The position numbers were made by a program, and so were the translations under genes. Positions 36,973 through 45,926 of a DNA stretch of 64,000 nt are shown here, piece by piece. The notes beneath the pieces are model-generated. The model saw only the letters and a list, made by a program, of their open reading frames with translations, ran no database searches and was not told the origin of the DNA. This DNA is from Acidobacteriota bacterium (GTDB taxonomy: Bacteria > Acidobacteriota > Vicinamibacteria > Vicinamibacterales > JAKQTR01), in NCBI GenBank assembly GCA_026393675.1, contig JAPKZQ010000030.1, positions 92,658 to 156,657 of the forward strand, in the 5' to 3' direction. Each line of letters starts with the position of its first letter. The stretch's first letter is position 1.

Positions 36973-37917
36973 ATGACTCGGCTCAATTTCGGCGTCATCA
37001 TCCTGGTTGTGGCAGCGCTGCTGCTCGCCGTGCCGTCGGCCGTCGTGTTCGCGCAGGGCAACCCCAAAGCAACAGGGGCTGGCGGCGGCGGCGGCGAGCG
37101 TGGCACGCCAACACCGGGCCTATCCACGGCCGGTTCGGGTGGACCTACTGGCGCAGCTGTCCCGAGCGGCGGTGGAGGGATGGCGTCGCCGTCTGGCGGC
37201 TCCAGTGGTGGGAACTGGAACGGCGGCAGCAGCGGCACGTCGGGATCCTCTGGCGGCTCGCCGACCTATGGCGACACTGGTCGTACCGCGAACTCGCGCG
37301 AGCCACGTTCGGGCACGGCTCCCACGACCCAGGTCTCACCCTGGTTCTCCCGGCCGCGTGGGAATAACCCGGCGACCGGCACGGCAACCGTGCGCACGAC
37401 GCCTGCCGCGGGAACGGGCAGCCAGGGGTTCGGCGGATCCAATGGTGAGTACTCGCCGTATGGACCGTATTACGGGTACTACCCAGGCTACTACGGGAAC
37501 AATGGCTACTACGGAAACTACGGCTGGGGCTTCCAGCCGTTTGGGTGGGGCGGCCTTGGCCTCGGCTACTCGTATTACTACGACCCATTCTGGTCGGGGT
37601 ACGGCGGATACTCGGGGTATGGCGGCGAATACGGCGGGGGATACGGTTGGAGCACGGGTAGCGGGTACGCCTCCCAGCAGCGCCTGACAGGCAGCATCAG
37701 GCTCAAAGTGAAACCGGCGCAGGCGACCGTGTACGTCGACGGCTACTACTCGGGACGGGTGGACGATTTCGACGGCATCTTCCAGAAGCTGCGGCTCGAT
37801 CCGGGGCCCCACAAGATCGAGATTTCGGCGCCGGGGTTCAAGTCGATCTCGTTCGAGGTGAACATCCGCGCGGGCGAGAACATCAACTTCCAAGGCGAGC
37901 TCGAGATCATCAAGTAG
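36973..37917 (+). CDS. secreted Gly/Tyr-rich protein with PEGA domain
   Basis: The 314-residue product has a signal peptide (about 1-27, ending VFAQ). A Gly/Ser/Thr-rich region (about 30-160) follows. Next is a Tyr/Gly-rich stretch (about 160-235, with [19 protein letters not shown]). The C-terminal PEGA domain is [23 protein letters not shown] domains are found in surface proteins and often contact the cell wall. A clear AAGGAG site at 36961-36966 precedes the ATG. It is divergent from hslV. Its function is unknown, perhaps structural or adhesive. Confidence 0.8.
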   Translation: MTRLNFGVIILVVAALLLAVPSAVVFAQGNPKATGAGGGGGERGTPTPGLSTAGSGGPTGAAVPSGGGGMASPSGGSSGGNWNGGSSGTSGSSGGSPTYGDTGRTANSREPRSGTAPTTQVSPWFSRPRGNNPATGTATVRTTPAAGTGSQGFGGSNGEYSPYGPYYGYYPGYYGNNGYYGNYGWGFQPFGWGGLGLGYSYYYDPFWSGYGGYSGYGGEYGGGYGWSTGSGYASQQRLTGSIRLKVKPAQATVYVDGYYSGRVDDFDGIFQKLRLDPGPHKIEISAPGFKSISFEVNIRAGENINFQGELEIIK

Positions 37918-37927
37918 CAGACACCTC

Positions 37928-38302
37928 GTGCTTCGACTGGTCGCCGCGCTTTCGGCCGTCTACGACCTCCTCATCGGGGCCGCCCTGCTTGCGGGGCGGC
38001 CTCTTCTTGTACAGCTGTTCGGCCTGCCAGCTCCCGTTCCGCCTGTACATGCGGACCTGAACGGGCTGTTTGCGTTGGCCATCGGCGTGGGCTACGTGTT
38101 GCCGTACAGCGACCCGGAGCGGTACCGCGCGTATCTGTGGCTGATGGGGCCGGGCTTGAAAGGCGCCGGGGCGATCCTGTTCGTGCTCGATTATCTGCTG
38201 CGCGGATCGCCGGCGTCGTTCCTGCTGTTTGCGCTGGGCGATGGATCGATCGCCCTGCTGACACTCTGGGCGCTACTTCGTTCAAGAAAGCGTCGGACCT
38301 AG
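37928..38302 (+). CDS. small membrane protein, unknown
   Basis: The 124-residue protein has about four hydrophobic helices and a basic C-terminus (LLRSRKRRT). It starts with GTG ten bases after the PEGA gene stop, so the two are probably co-transcribed. I do not recognise a family. Confidence 0.65.
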   Translation: MLRLVAALSAVYDLLIGAALLAGRPLLVQLFGLPAPVPPVHADLNGLFALAIGVGYVLPYSDPERYRAYLWLMGPGLKGAGAILFVLDYLLRGSPASFLLFALGDGSIALLTLWALLRSRKRRT

Positions 38303-38343
38303 CGGTCTTCTGCGTGTCGCGTCTTGCCAACGGAAATAAGTTC

Positions 38344-38402
38344 TCGTCACCCCGGCGGAAGCCGGGGTCCAGTCGTGGATTCCGGCGTTCGCCGGCATGA
38401 CG
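38344..38402. repeat. two-hairpin intergenic repeat (CACCCCGG family)
   Basis: CCCCGGCGGAAGCCGGGG (38350-38367) is followed by a second palindrome CCGGCGTTCGCCGG (38382-38395) with a short spacer. This layout is that of the widespread short bacterial palindromic repeats of the 'CACCCCGGCGGAAGCCGGG' kind. It lies after the small membrane protein and before the APC permease 3' end. Confidence 0.7.
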
Positions 38403-38491
38403 GGCTGGAAGGGCCTCGTCCGGCACCGATGCGAAGGGGACGGGTTAGTACGGAAAAGTGGTCAGGTCCGGAAACGTGACCCGATCGTTTT

Positions 38492-39901
38492 TCACAGGTT
38501 CTCCCTGCTCGTTTGTCGTCGCTTCGTCGCCTTGAACACGAAGTAGAGCGGGATGCCGGCCGCCATGAGTGCCATCCCCGACAGCGAGTCGGCGGTGTAG
38601 GTCCTGATGTGATTGATCAGGATGATCAGGCTCGCGACTACAAAGATCGCCGGCGCCACCGGATACCCCCAGGCTTTGAACGGCCTCGGCTCGTTCGGGT
38701 AGCGGACACGAAGGACGAAGAGCGCGCTGACGGCGAGGCCTGAGAAGAGCACGACGGCAAAGCCGGTGTAGTAGATCAGCTTCAGCGGGTTGCCCGACAA
38801 CACCAGAATCACGCTCCAGATCGCCTGCGCCGCGATCGCGACCGCCGGAGTCTTGAAGCGCGGATGCACGCGTGCGGCCGCCGGAAAGAACGCGCCGTCC
38901 TGAGCCATCGCGAAGTACACGCGCGGCCCGGCAATGGTCATGGCGCTGATGCTCGCAAGCAGCACCACGACCACGACGGCCGCCAGCACATCGGCTGCAC
39001 CCGGACCGAGCAACCGGGTCGTCGCCGCGATTGCCACCGCGAGATCGCCTTGTCCGCCGGTCGGGTGCGCAATTTCCTGGACCGGCAGCGCGTAGAGGTA
39101 CAGCGCGTTCACGCCCAGATACAGGACCACAACGGCAGCGGTCCCAAGGGCCAGGGCGCGCGGTACGTTTCGGCCCGGATCCCGAATCTCCTCGGCGACA
39201 TACGCCGCTGCGTTCCACCCGCTGTAGCTGAACATGACCGGAATCAGTGCCGCCAGCCAGTTCATCGAGAAGATGGCCTGCCCGGCTTCCGCGTGCGGCA
39301 CCGACCCGCGCCCCACCGCGAGCCCGAGCGCGACTAGCAGGAGCAGCGCGCCGACCTTTCCAGCCGCCAGCACGTTCTGCACGATGCGGCCTGGCCCGAG
39401 CCCGCGGACATGGATCAAGGTCAACGCCACGATCGCGGCGGTCGCCACAATGGTTCGGGGGGACAGTGTCAAGGTGACGAGCCCGAGCGGCAATGAGACG
39501 ATCGGCGTCGGGTCCTTGGCCGCAGGGACGAAGCGGGCGATGTATTCGCTGACGGCGAGGGCGCCAAGCGCAATCGCTCCCGTGAACCCGGCGACAAACG
39601 ACGTCCACCCGGTCAGGAATCCAGCAATGGGACCGTAGGCTTCGCGCAGGTACACGTACTCGCCGCCCGATCGGGGCCGCAGGGCCGCGAGTTCGGCGTA
39701 CGCCATGGCCCCGGCAAATGCCAGAAGGCCGCCAATCAGCCAAACCGATATGATCCCGACCGGATGCGCTACAATCTGGGCGATGTAGCCGGGACTGGTA
39801 AAGATGCCGACGCCGATCACGTTCGAGATGACGATGGCGGCGGCATCGAAGGGACCGAGTCGGCGTTCAAGCGTGTGTGGGTTGGTTGATGTCTGAGACA
39901 C
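38492..39901 (-). CDS. APC-family amino acid permease
   Basis: The 469-residue inner-membrane transporter has about 12 helices. The first-helix motif is AIVISNVIGVGIFTSPGYIA. Other typical segments are GGEYVYLREAYGPIAGFLTG and FSYSGWNAAAYVAEEIRDPG. It belongs to the amino acid/polyamine/organocation superfamily and imports or exchanges amino acids. The GTG at 39901 is chosen because TATAAT sits six bases before it, giving a leaderless start. An ATG at 39961 would need a longer transcript and overlaps the divergent pcm gene. Confidence 0.88.
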   Translation of the reverse strand: MSQTSTNPHTLERRLGPFDAAAIVISNVIGVGIFTSPGYIAQIVAHPVGIISVWLIGGLLAFAGAMAYAELAALRPRSGGEYVYLREAYGPIAGFLTGWTSFVAGFTGAIALGALAVSEYIARFVPAAKDPTPIVSLPLGLVTLTLSPRTIVATAAIVALTLIHVRGLGPGRIVQNVLAAGKVGALLLLVALGLAVGRGSVPHAEAGQAIFSMNWLAALIPVMFSYSGWNAAAYVAEEIRDPGRNVPRALALGTAAVVVLYLGVNALYLYALPVQEIAHPTGGQGDLAVAIAATTRLLGPGAADVLAAVVVVVLLASISAMTIAGPRVYFAMAQDGAFFPAAARVHPRFKTPAVAIAAQAIWSVILVLSGNPLKLIYYTGFAVVLFSGLAVSALFVLRVRYPNEPRPFKAWGYPVAPAIFVVASLIILINHIRTYTADSLSGMALMAAGIPLYFVFKATKRRQTSRENL

Positions 39902-39907
39902 GCCCGC

Positions 39908-39913
39908 ATTATA
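39908..39913 (-). promoter_or_regulatory. -10 box, probable leaderless promoter of the permease
   Basis: TATAAT on the minus strand ends six bases before the GTG at 39901. The predicted transcript would begin at the start codon. No clear -35 element is visible. Confidence 0.45.
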
Positions 39914-39914
39914 T

Positions 39915-40643
39915 ATGGTGGTCCGCGTTGTTCCGGCGCTCTGCTTGACGGTGTCGCTCATGGCCGCACCGACTCCGCCATCCCGTGACCCGCAGCGACC
40001 GCCCATTCAGGACGACTTCACCCGCGCGCGGCTGGCCATGGTCGCCGAGCAGATTGCCGAGCGCGGTGTTGCTGACGCGCGGGTGCTCGCGGCGATGCGC
40101 GAGGTGCCGCGTCACCTGTTTATCGCGGAGCGCGATCGCGCCAACGCCTACATCGACGCGCCGCTCGGCCTCGGTCACGGACAGACCATCTCGCAGCCGT
40201 ACATCGTCGCCCTGATGACGGAACTGGCCCGCCCGCGCCCGACGGATCGGGCACTCGAAATCGGAACGGGCTCAGGCTACCAGGCCGCCGTGCTGTCCAG
40301 GCTGGTCGATCGGGTGTTCAGCATCGAGATCATCGCGGCTCTGGCCGACACGGCGCGGGAGCGGCTGACCACATTGGGATATCGGAACGTCACCGTCCGT
40401 CAGGGCGACGGCTACCTGGGATGGCCCGACCAGGCCCCCTTCGACATCATCCTCGTCACGGCGGCACCCGACGACATCCCGCCTGCGCTCGTTGGACAAT
40501 TGCGCCCGGGTGGACGACTGGTGATTCCGGTCGGGCCCGTGGGGGCGGTTCAGGATCTCGTGGTGGTCGAGAAGGACGTTGCCGGCTCGCTCACGAAACG
40601 CAGCGTCATTCCAGTGCGCTTTGTGCCGATGGTGAAGAAGTAG
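39915..40643 (+). CDS. pcm: protein-L-isoaspartate O-methyltransferase
   Basis: The 242-residue enzyme methylates damaged L-isoaspartyl residues so that proteins can be repaired. Key features are APLGLGHGQTISQPYIVALM and ALEIGTGSGYQAAVL, the SAM site. The C-terminal LVGQLRPGGRLVIPVG is also typical. The first 20 residues look like a signal or extra N-terminal segment, so a start further in, such as MAAPTPPSRD, is possible. It is divergent from the APC permease and converges on a lipoprotein gene. Confidence 0.92.
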   Translation: MVVRVVPALCLTVSLMAAPTPPSRDPQRPPIQDDFTRARLAMVAEQIAERGVADARVLAAMREVPRHLFIAERDRANAYIDAPLGLGHGQTISQPYIVALMTELARPRPTDRALEIGTGSGYQAAVLSRLVDRVFSIEIIAALADTARERLTTLGYRNVTVRQGDGYLGWPDQAPFDIILVTAAPDDIPPALVGQLRPGGRLVIPVGPVGAVQDLVVVEKDVAGSLTKRSVIPVRFVPMVKK

Positions 40644-40646
40644 CGA

Positions 40647-41141
40647 TTAGTGCGTGAGCAGCTGCCGCCTGACGGGCACGTCGGTCAGCTTGATGAACTG
40701 ACCGGCGCCGTATTTCGCGAAGATCTCTACGCGCGCGTCCTTGAACAACTTGTGCATGAGCATCTGCGCGCGCGGTTGCTGGCCGGTGAAGCCCCAGACG
40801 CCCCGAACCGTCAGCGGCTTGCTCGTCGCATTGGGACCGAGGGCGTCGGCACCGTGCAGGATGACGAGCGAGGACCCTAGTTCTTCATTCTCGCCGATGT
40901 AGCGGAACACCGAGAACACCTGCAGCGAACTGATGGCCGACGAGCTCGTGTTGGACACGGTGAACGACGCGCTCGGCACCAGCTTGTTCATCCCGTTGGT
41001 GACGCCGGCATCGAACCAGCCCGTCGTGATGTTGCCGATTTTGATGGCGCTGGCCACGTCAATGGCCGTGAGGCCACAGCCGGCGAGGAGGACCAGCGGT
41101 GCCAGGATCACGACAAAGGCGGGCAATCGCAGAAGTTGCAT
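40647..41141 (-). CDS. predicted lipoprotein, unknown
   Basis: The 164-residue protein has a lipobox ending VLLAGCG at about 16-22. A mixed region with an aromatic-rich end follows (HKLFKDARVEIFAKYGAG). I do not recognise a family. It is probably transported and anchored. The ATG at 41139-41141 follows AAAGGGA. Its stop converges on pcm with three bases between. Confidence 0.6.
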   Translation of the reverse strand: MQLLRLPAFVVILAPLVLLAGCGLTAIDVASAIKIGNITTGWFDAGVTNGMNKLVPSASFTVSNTSSSAISSLQVFSVFRYIGENEELGSSLVILHGADALGPNATSKPLTVRGVWGFTGQQPRAQMLMHKLFKDARVEIFAKYGAGQFIKLTDVPVRRQLLTH

Positions 41142-41265
41142 GGGATCCCTTTCGTCTAGCTGGCTCGCCGGACTCCTGAGGAACGGCGCAGCATTCACCG
41201 CTCCGGACCAGCGTCCTCACTCTTGCCGTTTTAGGCACCAGCCAGACGCGAAAGGTTCCACTATA

Positions 41266-42207
41266 TCAATACTCGCGAACCTCGACCCGCTTGCGCGCCT
41301 CATCGCGCGTGATCCGGCCGGCGTACAACGCCTGCAGGTCGGCGCCCTTGATGCGAATGAAGATCGTCATCGACTCGCCCTGTTCGTCGGCCCCGATCCC
41401 CCGCGCGTTGCTGTCGCGCGCCGCCACGGTCAGCGATTCTTCGACACCGACCAGCAGGGCCTGGCTGTAATCCAGCATAGCCTCGATCAAAGCCTCCTTG
41501 ACGGCGGTCGAATAGACTTCGTTCGGGTCCGACATCACTTCGAGGGCCGGAGCCGTGATCGTCGTGACCGGCGTGCCCCCCGACGACTGCGTCCGCGTCA
41601 CCACGGGGTCGCCGGACGCGCTTTGTGCGGTCGTGTCTCCCGGCCTCGAGTACGGGGACACCTGCACCTCGAGCCGTCGGACGGCTTGTTCGAGCCCCTT
41701 GCGCTGGGCCGGATCGGCGACGCCCTTGATGAAGTTCCTGAGCGCCTGGATCGCCGTACTGGCGCCGCCCGAATCGCGGTCGAGCATCCGCCAGGTCCAG
41801 ATGACGCTTGGCTGCATGGCGGGCACGTCCACGGCGAAAAACAGGCCGTAGCCATCCAGACGGAACCCGCGCGCGCGCGCCGTGCCGCCGATCAACAACA
41901 TCTCTGGTGCGACCGACCGCCATTGCCGGGTCATCACCGTCGCCCCGCGCTGCACGGCCGTCTCGAGCACGCTCTCCATCACCGCAATTTGGTAGCGCGC
42001 CTTCTCCTGCGGATCGGCCTTCGCGACCGCCACCGGAGCCTGCGGCGCCCGCTTCGGCGTCGGCTGCGCCAGCACCGGACCCGCCGCGAGCACGCTCCAT
42101 GCCACCGCCATCAGTCCAGCCCACCATCGTCGAGCACTCACGTCCGTCCTCCCTGAAACCCTGGCCCCTGCCGGGCTCACACCTCGAAACCAACTCGCGT
42201 TGTCCAT
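41266..42207 (-). CDS. secreted protein, third gene of an ECF operon
   Basis: The 313-residue predicted exported protein has a hydrophobic segment ending AAGPVLAQP (about 30-48). It contains AIQALRNFIKGVADPAQRK and YSTAVKEALIEAMLDYSQAL, mostly helical. I do not recognise a family. It starts five bases after the anti-sigma gene stop and probably belongs to that operon. A periplasmic product that tunes the sigma response is a reasonable guess. Confidence 0.65.
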   Translation of the reverse strand: MDNASWFRGVSPAGARVSGRTDVSARRWWAGLMAVAWSVLAAGPVLAQPTPKRAPQAPVAVAKADPQEKARYQIAVMESVLETAVQRGATVMTRQWRSVAPEMLLIGGTARARGFRLDGYGLFFAVDVPAMQPSVIWTWRMLDRDSGGASTAIQALRNFIKGVADPAQRKGLEQAVRRLEVQVSPYSRPGDTTAQSASGDPVVTRTQSSGGTPVTTITAPALEVMSDPNEVYSTAVKEALIEAMLDYSQALLVGVEESLTVAARDSNARGIGADEQGESMTIFIRIKGADLQALYAGRITRDEARKRVEVREY

Positions 42208-42212
42208 CCGAC

Positions 42213-43019
42213 CTACTGCTGTTTCTGCGAGACCCGCACGAGGTAGTTGAGCAGTTCGCGCTGCTCCGCGACGGCGGCGCCGGTCCGTCCTTCGAGCGCC
42301 CCCATTCCGTTGACCACCCGGGTCAGATCCGTGCGGCGCTGCGTGTCGAAGTCGCGCATCACCTGCGAAATCCGCACGGCCATCTCGCGCTGCTGCCGCG
42401 TCTCGCTCGCGTCGATCAACTCGCGCACACGCGCCATGAATGCCTGGTCGCTCATCGGCTGCCTCGGACCAGCATTCGACGCCTGCCGTACGCCCGGGTC
42501 GCTCCCACCGGCATCAGCCGGGCGACGTTCGGTCCGCAGCTTCTGTTCAAACGCCGCCAGCTCCGCGCGCCACGGCGCGTCGGTTGCCGTCGAGGCCTGC
42601 TGCACGCCCGACGGAGCAGCGACCGCCGTCTGCGCGGACACCTGTTTGCTCCAGCCGGCGCGCACGGTCCATCCCTGCTGGTCGTAGCGAACCTCCAACC
42701 CGGAGATCCCGACAGCCACGCCCACTACCAGCGAGGCGGCCGCAAACTGTGCCCATGCCGGCATCTGGGGAATCGAAACCCAGGCAAAGCGTCTGGGCCT
42801 TGATTCCGGCTCGCGCACGATGCGGAAGTCGAGCACCGTTTCTGGGGGCGCCCACGCGGCCAGACCGCCGCGCACGGCCCGCATCGCGCTCACTTCCCCG
42901 GCGCAGGCCTCACAACCGGCCAGGTGCGTTTCAAACGCCTGGCGTTCGAGGCTGTCGTCCTCTTCGTAGAGGTACGACATCAGCACATCAACATTGCCGC
43001 AGAATCGTCGGTCGCTCAT
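42213..43019 (-). CDS. zinc-finger (zf-HC2) anti-sigma factor
   Basis: The 268-residue membrane protein has an N-terminal zinc-finger HxxxCxxC (THLAGCEACAGE). One transmembrane helix (FAAASLVVGVAVGISGL) follows. The periplasmic tail is long and rich in Gln/Arg (EQRELLNYLVRVSQKQQ). This layout is that of membrane-bound anti-sigma factors that hold an ECF sigma until a signal arrives. Its ATG overlaps the sigma gene stop by four bases. Confidence 0.87.
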   Translation of the reverse strand: MSDRRFCGNVDVLMSYLYEEDDSLERQAFETHLAGCEACAGEVSAMRAVRGGLAAWAPPETVLDFRIVREPESRPRRFAWVSIPQMPAWAQFAAASLVVGVAVGISGLEVRYDQQGWTVRAGWSKQVSAQTAVAAPSGVQQASTATDAPWRAELAAFEQKLRTERRPADAGGSDPGVRQASNAGPRQPMSDQAFMARVRELIDASETRQQREMAVRISQVMRDFDTQRRTDLTRVVNGMGALEGRTGAAVAEQRELLNYLVRVSQKQQ

Positions 43020-43612
43020 GATCGTCCACCCACCAGGGTCGCTGTCACCGCACCGCACCGCTCGAGTTCCCGCCGAAGCACCGTCAGCCCCTGGTACAAG
43101 CGCGTCTTGACGGTGCTCAGCGGACATCCCTGCAGTTCGGCAATTTCCTGAAACGTCAGGTCGTGATACTCCTTCAACAGAATCGTTGAGCGCTGCTCTT
43201 CCGGCAGAGTCTGCATCGCCCTCGCGATGTGCCGGCTGAGATCTTTGCGGTCGATCACGTCTTCGATCGATTCGGACGGGCTGGCCTCGGCCGCCGCCAA
43301 ATCGGAGACATCCATGCCCTCCGGCACCTGCACGAACGGCGCGCGCCGCTGGCGTCGCATCCAGTCGCGGCAGAGATTCAGCGTGATGCGGTAGAGCCAC
43401 GACGAGAATTTCGCCTGGCCCTTGAAACCGGGCAGCGCACGGAAAGCCCGGAGAAACGCCTCCTGGCACACGTCCCGCGCATCGTCCTCGCGACCGATCT
43501 GCCGGTACGCCAGGGCGTAGATCGGCCGCTCCCAGCGAAGGATGAGCTGGTCGAAGCTGTCCGTGTCGCCCGCAACGCTGCGTGCGACCAGTTCCTCGTC
43601 AGTTACCGTCAT
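43016..43612 (-). CDS. ECF-family RNA polymerase sigma factor
   Basis: The 198-residue protein has region 2 (RPIYALAYRQIGREDDARDV, then WLYRITLNLCRDWMRRQRR). Region 4 is FQEIAELQGCPLSTVKTRLY, the -35-binding helix-turn-helix. This is the RpoE-like ECF arrangement. The ATG at 43610-43612 is chosen because the likely -10 box TATAAT (43743-43738, minus) would leave an ATG further upstream before the transcript start. Transcription is probably autoregulated or stress-induced. Confidence 0.93.
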   Translation of the reverse strand: MTVTDEELVARSVAGDTDSFDQLILRWERPIYALAYRQIGREDDARDVCQEAFLRAFRALPGFKGQAKFSSWLYRITLNLCRDWMRRQRRAPFVQVPEGMDVSDLAAAEASPSESIEDVIDRKDLSRHIARAMQTLPEEQRSTILLKEYHDLTFQEIAELQGCPLSTVKTRLYQGLTVLRRELERCGAVTATLVGGRS

Positions 43613-43737
43613 GCCTGGCGATCGCGTCTCAGCTCCCTGATCCTGCCTGCGCGCCGGGATATCGTTCCCGCTCATCCAGTTAGACGCAGGAATGGGAGCG
43701 CTAGTCTGGCGCCGTGCGTATAGACCGTTATTCATCG

Positions 43738-43743
43738 ATTATA
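43738..43743 (-). promoter_or_regulatory. -10 box of the ECF operon
   Basis: TATAAT on the minus strand; the start site would lie near 43731, giving about 120 nt of leader before the ATG at 43612. No strong -35 match was found. Confidence 0.4.
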
Positions 43744-43788
43744 GGCGTGCTAAACCATTCGCGAGGAATCTGTTAGCCTGGGAGGCGC

Positions 43789-45903
43789 GTGTTCGGGGTA
43801 AAATCCCGCCAACCGCGCCCCGCACGCGCTGCCGGGGTCGAATCCGCCACTGAAAGCGAGGGTTCTGTTTCTTTGGAACACGCTCCTCTTTCTGCCGGTT
43901 CGGTCATCAATCTCCTGGCACGATCCGACCAGCTGACCGATGTGGTCGCGGCATTGCGCGACCGGGCTGCCGCGGCGACAGGCGCAACCATGACCGTGCT
44001 GCTCGAGCTTGACGCGCGGTCGGGTCAACTTCATCAGGCCGCGGACCCGACAGACGACGAACAGCACCAGCACACCTGGTTCGACGAGGAAGACGACGCC
44101 GCGCTGGTCGCAGACGTCCTGTCGTCGGGCCGTGTGCGACAGGTGGCACTCAATTCCAGGACGGCACCCGAGCTGGCCCGGCGGCTCGGAACAGCGGCCG
44201 TCGTGCTGGCCCCCGTCATCCACGCGGGGCAGCCGCTTGGGCTGCTGGTGCTCGGCCTGCCCGCTGCCGTCCCTGCCATTGAGTGGTCCGACCGCGTCGT
44301 CGAATGTGCGGAGGCAATCGGCCTGACGCTGGTTCGCGCGCGGATGCGGCACGAGGCCTCACTGCAGCACGACCTTCAGGGGCTACTGGTGGAGCTTGGC
44401 CGAAGCGGGACGCCCACGATCCCGCTGGATCGATTCGAGAATTTCTGCACGGATGTCGCGCGGGCGATGGATGCAGAGCGCGTCGACTTGTGGCTGCATG
44501 ATCGCCTTGGCCGCAAGATTGACCGGATGGTGTCATCCGACCGATTGGTTCCTGGAGACGTGGTCTGCGTACTGACCTCCGACACCGAACACGTCGTTGC
44601 GGAAACGCTCCGCCAGCCATGCGCGCGATTTGTCGGTGCTCCACCCGACGGCGGCACGGGCGCCGCCACCGTGGCGGTGCCGCTGGAGGGACGCCGCCGT
44701 GCCCTGGGGGTCCTGCTGATCGAGGGCCTCAGCGTGCATCCGGGAGACGTCCAGCAGACGCTTGATCTGGTCGAAGGCCTGGGACACCAGCTGGCCAACG
44801 TCATCGAGAGCACTCAGCTGCTGGACGATGTGCTGCGCACGAGGCGCGAACTCGAGAACACGTTCGACTCGATGCGCGACCATGTGTTCGTGTGCGGCCA
44901 CGATGGCCGCGTCTCTCATGTCAACCAGGCCGTGGTGCGCCGCCTGAATCGGTTACGTGGGGAACTGGTTGGGCACCCGATCTCCGCGATGGTCGGCCCG
45001 AGTTTCGCCGAATGGCTGGCCACGCCCGACGACGGCGAGGGCGAACAGAGACCGGCGCGCACCGCAGAAATCGAAGATGCGGTGCTGGGCGGGACATTCC
45101 TGGTGACGGTGACGCCGTTGGCCGATAAGAACCCGTCGCTGCTGGGCTCTGTCGTGGTCGCCCGCGATGTGTCCGAGGAACGCCGGCTCGGGGCCGAGCG
45201 GGCCGCGCTCAGGGAGCGGCTCGCGCGATCGGAAGCGATGGGGCATCTGGTCGCCGGCATCGCGCACGAGCTCAATAATCCGTTGCAGGCGGTGCTTGGC
45301 CACGTTGAATTGCTTCAGCGCTCACACAGGTTCTCGGCGATGGTCTCGAGTGGACTGCGCCTGGTCTACCGGGAATCCGATCGCGCCGCACGGATTGTTC
45401 GCAACCTGCTGGTGCTGGCTGGTTCCGGGCACGTGGTGCAGCGTCCGGTCAGTGTCAACGCGGCCCTGCGCCGCGCGCTGGCCCTGAGAGCCTCTGCCTG
45501 CCGCCGCGCGAAGATCACGGTGGTGCGACGATTGTCGGAATCGGTGCCGAAGGTGGCTGGCGATGCGGTGCTTCTCCAGCAAGCGTTTCTCAATCTGATT
45601 CTCAACGCCGAACAGGCGCTCGAGGGACGGGCGGGCCGAATCGAGGTCCGGTCGTCGTATTCGGCGAGCCGGAAACTGGTGGCGGTCGAAGTCAAAGACT
45701 CGGGCTCCGGGATCGCTCCCGACGTGCTCCCGCGCGTCTTTGATCCGTTCTTCACGACCAAGGACGTGGGAAGCGGTCTCGGACTGACGATGACGCTTCG
45801 CATCATCCGCGAGCATGGCGGCGACGTCGTGGCGGCTCCGCGAGGCAGCGGCGGGGCCGTGTTCACCGTGCACCTTCCGGCAGCGCCGTCATCCAAACGG
45901 TGA
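43789..45903 (+). CDS. soluble sensor histidine kinase with GAF and PAS regions
   Basis: The 704-residue protein has no clear membrane segment. GAF-like regions occupy about 40-330, then a PAS segment (DSMRDHVFVCGHDGRVSHVN). A HisKA helix carries AGIAHELNNPLQAVLGHVEL, with His493 as the phospho-acceptor. The ATPase domain has LNLILNAEQAL and DSGSGIAPDVLPRVFDPFFT, followed by GSGLGLTMTLRI. It starts with GTG after GGGAGG. The response regulator starts 23 bp downstream, so the two form a two-component pair. Confidence 0.9.
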   Translation: MFGVKSRQPRPARAAGVESATESEGSVSLEHAPLSAGSVINLLARSDQLTDVVAALRDRAAAATGATMTVLLELDARSGQLHQAADPTDDEQHQHTWFDEEDDAALVADVLSSGRVRQVALNSRTAPELARRLGTAAVVLAPVIHAGQPLGLLVLGLPAAVPAIEWSDRVVECAEAIGLTLVRARMRHEASLQHDLQGLLVELGRSGTPTIPLDRFENFCTDVARAMDAERVDLWLHDRLGRKIDRMVSSDRLVPGDVVCVLTSDTEHVVAETLRQPCARFVGAPPDGGTGAATVAVPLEGRRRALGVLLIEGLSVHPGDVQQTLDLVEGLGHQLANVIESTQLLDDVLRTRRELENTFDSMRDHVFVCGHDGRVSHVNQAVVRRLNRLRGELVGHPISAMVGPSFAEWLATPDDGEGEQRPARTAEIEDAVLGGTFLVTVTPLADKNPSLLGSVVVARDVSEERRLGAERAALRERLARSEAMGHLVAGIAHELNNPLQAVLGHVELLQRSHRFSAMVSSGLRLVYRESDRAARIVRNLLVLAGSGHVVQRPVSVNAALRRALALRASACRRAKITVVRRLSESVPKVAGDAVLLQQAFLNLILNAEQALEGRAGRIEVRSSYSASRKLVAVEVKDSGSGIAPDVLPRVFDPFFTTKDVGSGLGLTMTLRIIREHGGDVVAAPRGSGGAVFTVHLPAAPSSKR

Positions 45904-45926
45904 TACGGTAAGCACCATCGACGCAC

